DNA from: Flavobacteriales bacterium UBA1531
Lineage (GTDB): Bacteria > Bacteroidota > Bacteroidia > Flavobacteriales_D > Sanyastnellaceae
Assembly (NCBI GenBank): GCA_002323795.1
Contig: DCPZ01000005.1
Span: forward strand, 1-6,058
Length of the DNA stretch: 6,058 nt
Direction: 5' to 3'
The translations under genes and the position numbers were made by a program. How positions within the stretch are numbered: the stretch's first letter is position 1; every line of letters starts with the position of its first letter. This document shows, in pieces, positions 1 to 4,923 of this stretch. The notes below the pieces were generated by a model. It was not told the origin of the DNA and searched no databases. It saw only the letters and a list, made by a program, of their open reading frames with translations.

Positions 1-749
1 TTATAACCTACCATTGCTGCAAGTGCGCCTTGTTTGACAACACCGGATGGATCTATGTAATTTCCAGAACCACCAACAATATAACCGAGGTCTGGAACCT
101 CTATCACGTGATTTAATGCGTCGAAATCAGGGCTGGCGTTCGTTGTAGGCGCGTCTATGTGAATACTCCAATCCAAAGTGCCTGCCGCGGTCAGCTTGAC
201 CATCAACCCTGAACGGTTTGGCCCGCTTTTATATTCGCCAACGGCAACCCAACCGCCATCCAATGATTGGATTCCATGCAAAAAGGTCGTTTCCTCAAAG
301 AAGCTACCGCCGGGTACACTTAGTTTCATAGGGTCCAGTATGCTCGCGTCATTGGCCACACCATAAATAAGTGCCTCTTGGTTGCCCTCCTCCATAAAGC
401 CAAATACCGTTGCTGAGCCTTCGCCCCAGCCTGAAGCATCCACGTGCATGGCTCGATTTGGCATGCCGTCTGCTTCCATGTAAACATCCCAAACAATTTC
501 ACCATTGGACTTGAGGCGCTTTAACCTTGCATTTGTGGTGGAGGATGGAAATTCGTAAGCTCCTGCCACGATGAAGTCTCCCTCTAATTGACTTGGGTTT
601 GAAATCGCGTAGTGATTTTCATTGCCCATCGAACGCTGGCTTAATTGTACTTCCTGTGTCCATGAAATGGACGAGAACAGAAGAAATGAGATCACTACGA
701 TGCAGCTTGGTTGTATAGACGCAGCGATAGTCTTAGGTGAATAAGGCAT
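1..749 (-). CDS. Exported beta-propeller-like repeat protein (3' end outside the window)
   Basis: The reading frame is open from the ATG at 749-747 to the window edge (249 codons, no stop), so the gene is 3'-truncated. The N-terminus looks like a signal peptide: a Lys at residue 6, a hydrophobic core CIVVISFLLF (16-25), and likely cleavage near the SWTQ at 29-32. The mature part shows a regular short beta motif with small residues: DFIVAGAY (58-65), SATVFGFM (112-119), GWVAVGEY (166-173) and GYIVGGSG (222-229), about 54 residues apart. Two blades continue into a similar strand pair, LKRLKSNGEIVWDV (76-89) and MVKLTAAGTLDWSI (183-196). This resembles secreted 'DGGYIVAG... GN-W' repeat proteins of Bacteroidota, many of which end in a T9SS sorting domain; whether this one does cannot be seen. 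An in-frame ATG 12 codons upstream (785-783) is an alternative start and lies closer to the candidate promoter, but 749 puts the signal peptide nearer the N-terminus. Exact function unknown. Confidence 0.85.
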   Translation of the reverse strand, partial: MPYSPKTIAASIQPSCIVVISFLLFSSISWTQEVQLSQRSMGNENHYAISNPSQLEGDFIVAGAYEFPSSTTNARLKRLKSNGEIVWDVYMEADGMPNRAMHVDASGWGEGSATVFGFMEEGNQEALIYGVANDASILDPMKLSVPGGSFFEETTFLHGIQSLDGGWVAVGEYKSGPNRSGLMVKLTAAGTLDWSIHIDAPTTNASPDFDALNHVIEVPDLGYIVGGSGNYIDPSGVVKQGALAAMVGY

Positions 750-811
750 GGCTTTGGTTAAAAGTTCACCGTAAAAAGTATCCATAAATACATGAAAATA
801 CAAGGAATCTT

Positions 812-819
812 CAAACTTA
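812..819 (-). promoter_or_regulatory. Candidate -7 box for the propeller-like gene
   Basis: Read on the minus strand this is TAAGTTTG, an exact match to the Bacteroidota -7 consensus TAnnTTTG. It would place the transcription start near 805, about 20 nt before the alternative ATG at 785 and about 55 nt before the ATG at 749. No good -33 TTTG is seen about 19-21 nt upstream, where the sequence is CTAT-like, so the promoter might be weak or activator-dependent. Inferred from position and consensus only. Confidence 0.4.
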
Positions 820-823
820 TCAC

Positions 824-842
824 TCAGATTATCAGTCTGATA
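824..842. repeat. Small nested inverted repeat in the promoter spacer (possible operator)
   Basis: Two overlapping inverted repeats are visible. TCAGA (824-828) pairs with TCTGA (836-840), and TATCA (830-834) pairs with TGATA (838-842) around GTC. They lie just upstream of the TAAGTTTG box, where the -33 to -7 spacer would be. That is a usual position for a regulator site, but arms of 5 bp can arise by chance. Confidence 0.25.
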
Positions 843-860
843 GGTTTGAAAATAGGTTTG
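841..860 (+). promoter_or_regulatory. Tandem TAGGTTTG boxes, plus strand
   Basis: TAGGTTTG occurs at 841-848 and again at 853-860, separated by AAAA. Each is an exact TAnnTTTG match on the plus strand, opposite in direction to the box at 812-819. No convincing gene starts shortly downstream on the plus strand and no clear -33 element is present. These may be divergent promoter boxes, an operator made of direct repeats, or chance in AT-rich sequence. Confidence 0.2.
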
Positions 861-1226
861 GTCGTCGGCCTAATAGGGTTAGAACTCATGCCAAGGGGAT
901 GCATGCTAAATGCCACATCGGCTTTGTCCATTTTGTTGATTCTGACCTTTGACGATTCGAACTTGGATGGATTCGATATATCCGAGTTTGCAGGGTTCAG
1001 AAAAGATTCGGGTGGGCCAGAGCCCACCCGAGACGTGTAGTGATAGTTGAAAAAGCGAAAACTGCATCAACTGCGTTCAGTCGAGCAGAACCATACTGAA
1101 AAGTAGTCCCTGCGAAAGGAAATAACCACGTTTACACAAGACAAATCTGCGAGTAGAAATGTGATTCTGCAATCGCTCAAATAGGTTATTTTGAATGATT
1201 CTAAATAATGTCGCTGTTGGTTGTCA
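861..1226. other. Intergenic stretch with no supported gene
   Basis: Overlapping short open frames exist on both strands (792-1040 plus, 824-1027 minus), but neither has a recognisable motif. The plus one begins upstream of the nearest promoter-like boxes on its strand, and the minus one begins inside a hairpin. The only clear structure is the hairpin at 1008-1031. The part from 1040 onward is AT-rich and has no tRNA-like cloverleaf or other RNA I can recognise. Confidence 0.5.
998..1031 (-). terminator. Strong GC-rich hairpin, possible minus-strand terminator
   Basis: A perfect 10-bp stem pairs TCGGGTGGGC (1008-1017) with GCCCACCCGA (1022-1031), with a four-base CAGA loop. On the minus strand the stem is followed by ATCTTTTCTG, a short T-rich run; on the plus strand no T-run follows. 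This favours an intrinsic terminator for minus-strand transcription. However, no minus-strand gene ends nearby: the closest is the lipoprotein gene ending at 1887, some 850 nt away. It could instead end an unannotated transcript or act as a DNA or RNA structural element. Confidence 0.4.
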
Positions 1227-1257
1227 TTTGTCATCTATTCCCTATAACCTATGTTTT
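1227..1257 (+). promoter_or_regulatory. Candidate promoter of the Cys-rich small gene
   Basis: TTTG at 1227-1230 is followed after 19 nt by TATGTTTT at 1250-1257. This is a 7-of-8 match to TAnnTTTG at the spacing usual for Bacteroidota -33/-7 promoters. It would start transcription near 1264, giving a leader of about 115 nt before the ATG at 1380. The leader contains a weak 5-bp inverted repeat, TGAGT (1298-1302) / ACTCA (1310-1314). Consensus-based only. Confidence 0.3.
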
Positions 1258-1379
1258 TCTCTCAAATCGATTCAATTCAATCCTTGTTCAACTGAACTGA
1301 GTTATTTAGACTCAATATCAATAGCCTACAGAAGCAAGTGCTAAGAGAACCTTAAAGACTTCCACATTGTAATTAAACC

Positions 1380-1610
1380 ATGATTAGCATAGCATCTACC
1401 TGCACGAACTGCCTCCATCTAGGAGCAAAATTTCAATGTACGGTTCACGAAACCAAGGTTGATTTTAATACAACCTGCGACAAGCATGAACATTCGTCGC
1501 GGCTCTCAGCTTCGTCCTCATGTTCCAATTGTTCAGCAGCTAATACTGCGAATTGCTCGCATCCGAAGCAAGCTGCACAAGACTTGATGTGCATCGATTG
1601 GTCGCATTGA
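1380..1610 (+). CDS. Small cysteine-rich protein with a duplicated four-Cys motif
   Basis: A 76-residue soluble protein with no signal peptide or membrane segment. Its eight cysteines fall in two matching sets. Copy 1 is Cys8, 11, 20, 33 (C-x2-C-x8-C-x12-C, with His23 after the third Cys and D-x-H after the fourth). Copy 2 is Cys48, 51, 59, 71 (C-x2-C-x7-C-x11-C, with His-Pro at 61-62 and D-W at 73-74). Copies begin CTNC and CSNC and are joined by a Ser-rich linker (39-47). The pattern suggests two small metal-binding knuckles, zinc or possibly iron-sulfur; the spacing loosely recalls the CxxC...C...C-x-x-W arrangement of HiPIP-like and small zinc proteins. I cannot assign a family. The ATG at 1380 is chosen because it sits shortly before the first CxxC. 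The gene stands alone and converges on the lipoprotein gene. An opposite-strand frame (1445-1666) overlaps but lacks regular motif spacing. Coding status is inferred from the repeat. Confidence 0.6.
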   Translation: MISIASTCTNCLHLGAKFQCTVHETKVDFNTTCDKHEHSSRLSASSSCSNCSAANTANCSHPKQAAQDLMCIDWSH

Positions 1611-1691
1611 TCTGCCTTTGAATTTCTGAGGCGTTGGTCAGTGCCCGCTGTGACGCATGTGCACACAGCTGCCGGTCATTTCATGAGGATA

Positions 1692-1727
1692 CCACGGCGC
1701 GTCGCCCGCACGTGGCAGGTCTTTTTT
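1692..1727 (+). terminator. Candidate terminator downstream of the Cys-rich gene
   Basis: CCACG (1692-1696) pairs with CGTGG (1711-1715). Alternatively, an inner GGCG (1696-1699) / CGCC (1703-1706) stem forms inside a CCAC/GTGG outer stem. A run of six T follows at 1722-1727 on the plus strand, six nt after the stem. It lies about 80 nt past the stop at 1610, in the convergent spacer. The gap between stem and T-run makes it an imperfect intrinsic terminator. Confidence 0.35.
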
Positions 1728-1735
1728 GGGTCAGG

Positions 1736-1802
1736 TTAGCTCGTTGTTCGCCAGTCGACCTTTTGCTGATACCAAGTGACGAACATTTTTTAGCTCGTGT
1801 TC
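1736..1802. repeat. Imperfect direct repeat pair
   Basis: TTAGCTCGTTGTTC (1736-1749) recurs as TTAGCTCGTGTTC (1790-1802), differing by one inserted T. Both copies are closely preceded by T-runs or GGT and lie in the non-coding spacer between convergent genes. No function can be assigned; it may be a remnant duplication. Confidence 0.4.
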
Positions 1803-1864
1803 AGGCGACTAGTCAGTAGGCCAGGGTAGGGCACTTGCAGTGGCGGGGGGCAGTGGATTAGATG

Positions 1865-1902
1865 ACGCAGTTGATGCGTAATGCGTTTAACGCTCGAGCG
1901 TT
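1865..1902. repeat. GCGT/ACGC word cluster over the lipoprotein gene's stop codon
   Basis: Within 38 bp the plus strand reads ACGCA (1865), TGCGT (1875), TGCGT (1882), ACGCT (1890) and AGCGT (1897). The words can pair several ways: ACGCA-GTTGA-TGCGT as a 5-bp hairpin, GCGTT-T-AACGC at 1883-1893, and the 14-bp palindrome AACGCTCGAGCGTT at 1889-1902, which includes the last codons and part of the TAA. No T-run follows on the minus strand, so it is not a standard terminator. Confidence 0.35.
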
Positions 1903-2891
1903 TCAAAAGTGAAAAGCCCTGCGCTGCCTTGGTCATCGTAAAAATCCAGCAGCCGCAATAAGAACTCCCTTCCGTCAGCCGTTTGGATGCAATAAATGAG
2001 GTCTTGATTGATGTTGTATGCGCCTTCTTCTAGGCTATACGATTTCCAGTCATAACCTATGACATCCCAATCGGCACTCAAATCATCTTCTGGCCACTCC
2101 GCCTCCTTCCAAAATTCCCAAGAGTCAGAATCTACCTGCATCACACGAACTCCTTCGGCGTGGCTGAGCACGCCACTTACGAGGTATTCGATTGCGGGTA
2201 GGTCATCTCCTTGTGAAATCAATGCTGTGTATTGCGTAAAGTACAGGTCCCATAAACCTGTATTGGGTTCTATATCAACAACTTGTTCATTTAGAAGGCT
2301 TACGTGCACATTGCTTATACTGAGATTGTTCGAGAGTGTAATTGTATCCCAATTGTTTTCGATGTCAGCGTCAGAATCAGCCAGCAAAATCGATGTTCGG
2401 AGGGTTATGTGTTCTTCTGATTTCTCCAAGATTTGGACACGTCGGCTACCTAGGCTTTCACTAGGACTATAAGGGTCTCTCCCTAAATCAATGGCTTTTA
2501 CTTCTGCACCTTCAATGAGTTGATTGGGTGTCCTTCCATCTGGATGGTTTACTTCCCAGTTGAGGTCATCTGCTTCGTCTTCTGAAAACGCAGTTTCCGA
2601 TTGTGATGATAAAAGCTGCGCACTGCGCATGTACCTGCTGCTATTAAGGTCCATCCAGACCGAATCACCATCAAAATGAAACCGCAGACACCAAGCGTCC
2701 TTCGTATTGGCGTACGCCTGACCTAAATCCAAGTCAAAATGGACCTGTCCTGAATAATCGCTTCCAATGCTTACCTCTCTTATAACTGTGTTACCCGGCT
2801 CCCGAGGTGGAATTGGAAGCTCCTTTTCAATGCATCCGGCTAATGAAATACAAATCGCCAACAAGGCGGGTAAGGTTCGCTTTTGATTCAT
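1887..2891 (-). CDS. HmuY-like lipoprotein with two HmuY-type units
   Basis: Predicted surface or outer-membrane lipoprotein of 334 residues. Residues 1-20 form a lipoprotein signal peptide (Lys4, Arg5, hydrophobic 7-18, lipobox LAGC with Cys20). The acidic IEKE after the Cys is compatible with Bacteroidota surface export. The rest reads as two HmuY-type units. Unit 1 (about 37-190) has QVHFDLDLGQ (49-58), W67 and the N-S-S stretch at 83-85. Unit 2 (about 190-334) has DIEPNTGLWDLYF (206-218), GYDWKSY (279-285) and the closing strand block IYCIQTADGREF (299-310). These blocks align with the T9SS-sorted protein encoded at the other side of the receptor, so the two are paralogues. The ATG begins 4 nt after the receptor's stop, so the genes are almost surely co-transcribed. 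HmuY of Porphyromonas gingivalis binds haem; its ligand residues cannot be matched here by eye, so the ligand is inferred from context. It is longer than classical single-domain HmuY. Confidence 0.8.
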   Translation of the reverse strand: MNQKRTLPALLAICISLAGCIEKELPIPPREPGNTVIREVSIGSDYSGQVHFDLDLGQAYANTKDAWCLRFHFDGDSVWMDLNSSRYMRSAQLLSSQSETAFSEDEADDLNWEVNHPDGRTPNQLIEGAEVKAIDLGRDPYSPSESLGSRRVQILEKSEEHITLRTSILLADSDADIENNWDTITLSNNLSISNVHVSLLNEQVVDIEPNTGLWDLYFTQYTALISQGDDLPAIEYLVSGVLSHAEGVRVMQVDSDSWEFWKEAEWPEDDLSADWDVIGYDWKSYSLEEGAYNINQDLIYCIQTADGREFLLRLLDFYDDQGSAGLFTFETLER

Positions 2892-2895
2892 TGAA

Positions 2896-4911
2896 CTATG
2901 ACCTCTTTGCGCTCAACTTGTGGGTGATGGTTATGGACAAACTTCTACCCCAGGCTAACCAAGTTGTTCCAGAAGAATGTGCGCCTCCATTCTGTAATGC
3001 CTGCGCGGTCGTCACATCAAAAATATTATTGACTCCAACTTGAGCGACCCACGCAGATTTTTGCCATCTGAGTTGAGCGTCTAGCATCGAGTAGGGCTCG
3101 GATTTTTGCACTATGATTTCGTTTTGTTCGTCAACTACATTCCTCGGTTGTGACCCGTTGTATTTCGCGTTTAAGTTGAACGATAACGTTTCGACCAGTT
3201 GGAATTCAACTGACCCCGTATATTCTGGGGTCCACAGAACATCTGCTCGATTATCCGATTGATTTATTGTTTGTTCTCTACCGGTGAATTGCACTCCGCT
3301 GCTAAGATGCACCATGTCCATGGTCAAATCTGCATTAAGGCTTATTCCTCTGGCATGAAAGCGGTAGATGTTCTCATATCGGAAGGTGCCGTCTAGTTGA
3401 TCCACAAGGGAGATGCGATCGACGACGTCATTATCAAAAACCTTCGTCATAATCTGAAAATTCTCCTCATTTCTGGACCAGCTAATTTCGCTATAGTTGG
3501 AGGATTCTGCTCGAAGGTTGGGGTTCCCAAAGAGTTGGTGATTGATATCGACAAAGCGGAAATACAGTTCCTTCAGGGTAGGCGCTCGGTACCCTCTTGC
3601 ATAGGCCATTCTGAATCGATTTGTGCCCGATTTGATGAGCGCATTCATGCTCGGCAGTATTGGATTTTGAAAAGATGAATTCCAAGCCTGGCGGATGCCG
3701 TACTGCCATTTCAAAGATGGACTTTCGAACGTTGCCAATGCGAAAGCTGCCGCATCAGTCATAGCCTGCAGCCCTTGTTCAATTCTCTTTGATTCATAGG
3801 TCTCATAATTCATATCCCATCCTGCCCGAATGGACCAATTCGGATTCAGGTTGATGTTTCTGGTGCCTCTGGTCATGAGGGAAGTTACTCCTGTTGTATC
3901 CTGTTGTTGCGTTGCTTGGAGTTCAGAATCAAGGGTTGTCAAATCTGTGATGAGTCCATTTTTCTTTCTTGAAAATGACTGCACGGAGGCGATAACGTTC
4001 CACTTTACCCCGTCCTCATCGAAGTTCTTCGCTTGGAAAGAGGGCAGAAATCGACGTGTGTGATAAATGTCATCAAACGCAGAGAGACCGTATGGACCGC
4101 GCGGCAAGCCTCGATTGGTGATTGTTTCATCCAAGAAGAAAAAGGTTGGACTAAGGGTCCAATTACCAGCTGTGAGTGTTGTTTTTATGTTGAGCTGGCG
4201 TTGCTCTTTTGGATTCCACGTTGCAACCCTTGCGCTGTCCGCAGCGAAATCCGCTATCCAATCGAACGCAGGGTCTCCAAGCGACCAACCATCAAAAACA
4301 TGGTTCGAACAGCTTATTGTGGTAGAGTGATTTGCTCCTGACCAACCGGCACTAATCGATTGGGTATAGTCTCCAACGCTTTCGTACCGCAACATTGTGG
4401 TCAAAGTAGGAGAGGAGATTTTGGATTTTTTTGATAAGAGGTTGATGGTTCCTGCCAACGAATTGGTGCCAAATTCCACAGCCATCGGCCCGTCAACGAT
4501 CTCTATGCTTTCAATTTGATCGAGTCGAATTTGACCTAAATCGATGTTCCCTCCAAGTCGACCCACCAGCGGCACGCCATCGAGCATGATTTTCACATTC
4601 AGCCCCCCAAGTCCGTTCATGGATAATCCACCACCGAGGGCCGGGTCGTGATTCATTCTGATGCCATTGGTAAGGCGCAGGGCGTCTTGAAGTGTTTGTG
4701 ATGACCCAAATCGAACCTGTTCAAGACGGAGTTTTTTTATGACTCGAAGCGCATTTTCTGCTTTGACAGCGCTTGTCTCTCCGGTAATGACCGCCTCATC
4801 TACTTCGACATACCAATTGATGCTGTCCTGCGATTGAACTTGCCCGAAAAGAGCAACAGGCAGCGTCGCTGCCATCGCAAAAGCCAAACCATATTCCAGA
4901 AAACTTTTCAC
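2896..4911 (-). CDS. TonB-dependent outer-membrane receptor, HmuR-like
   Basis: A 671-residue TonB-dependent transporter that should import a ligand across the outer membrane using TonB/ExbBD energy. The order is a signal peptide (1 to about 23, cleavage near LFG-QVQ), then DEAVITG (38-44), which resembles the start of many Bacteroidota plugs. The plug runs to about 160, with MNGLGGLNVKIMLDGVPL (98-115), QIESIEIVDGP (132-142) and GTNSLAGTINLLSKK (148-162). A C-terminal 22-strand-type barrel follows. There is no carboxypeptidase-like N-terminal extension, so it is not a SusC-type receptor. Residues 441-444 are YRAP and 463-466 NPNL, with His458 between. This layout matches the YRAP/FRAP-His-NPDL/NPNL signature of haem receptors such as HmuR and HemR. 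The end is unusual: SITITHKL is followed by SAKRS, not by a terminal aromatic residue. The start is GTG. An in-frame TAG lies five codons upstream, so no earlier start exists. Flanked by two HmuY-like genes with gaps of 12 and 4 nt. Haem is the likely ligand, by inference. Confidence 0.9.
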   Translation of the reverse strand: MKSFLEYGLAFAMAATLPVALFGQVQSQDSINWYVEVDEAVITGETSAVKAENALRVIKKLRLEQVRFGSSQTLQDALRLTNGIRMNHDPALGGGLSMNGLGGLNVKIMLDGVPLVGRLGGNIDLGQIRLDQIESIEIVDGPMAVEFGTNSLAGTINLLSKKSKISSPTLTTMLRYESVGDYTQSISAGWSGANHSTTISCSNHVFDGWSLGDPAFDWIADFAADSARVATWNPKEQRQLNIKTTLTAGNWTLSPTFFFLDETITNRGLPRGPYGLSAFDDIYHTRRFLPSFQAKNFDEDGVKWNVIASVQSFSRKKNGLITDLTTLDSELQATQQQDTTGVTSLMTRGTRNINLNPNWSIRAGWDMNYETYESKRIEQGLQAMTDAAAFALATFESPSLKWQYGIRQAWNSSFQNPILPSMNALIKSGTNRFRMAYARGYRAPTLKELYFRFVDINHQLFGNPNLRAESSNYSEISWSRNEENFQIMTKVFDNDVVDRISLVDQLDGTFRYENIYRFHARGISLNADLTMDMVHLSSGVQFTGREQTINQSDNRADVLWTPEYTGSVEFQLVETLSFNLNAKYNGSQPRNVVDEQNEIIVQKSEPYSMLDAQLRWQKSAWVAQVGVNNIFDVTTAQALQNGGAHSSGTTWLAWGRSLSITITHKLSAKRS

Positions 4912-4923
4912 TCGAACAACGTG

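Noticed and set aside
824..1027. Minus-strand 67-residue frame
   Set aside because: It starts with a GTG inside the perfect hairpin and ends in the putative promoter of the propeller gene, with no motif. Likely non-coding.
792..1040. Plus-strand 82-residue frame with a hydrophobic start
   Set aside because: It has no recognisable domain, begins upstream of the plus-strand promoter-like boxes, overlaps another frame on the minus strand, and ends just past the GC hairpin. The hydrophobic run looks like a by-product of AT-rich repeats.
1445..1666. Minus-strand 73-residue Cys-containing frame
   Set aside because: It overlaps the plus-strand Cys-rich gene. Its cysteines come largely from complementary GCA/TGC codons and show no regular spacing. 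The duplicated motif on the plus strand is far more convincing.
1648..1668. CTGTG...CACAG inverted repeat
   Set aside because: A short stem with an 11-nt loop and no T-run; weaker than the hairpin at 1692-1715 and not distinguishable from chance.
1634..1819. Plus-strand 61-residue frame with CDACAHSC near its start
   Set aside because: It uses a TTG start, is out of frame with the Cys-rich gene, lacks a full four-Cys repeat, and runs across the candidate terminator. Considered as a frameshifted third Cys repeat, but the spacing does not fit.
2059..2472. Plus-strand 137-residue frame inside the lipoprotein gene
   Set aside because: Antisense shadow of a gene with clear signal peptide and HmuY-type blocks; Ser-rich composition with no motif.
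3397..4341. Several plus- and minus-strand frames inside the receptor gene
   Set aside because: All are shadows of the continuous 671-codon receptor frame.
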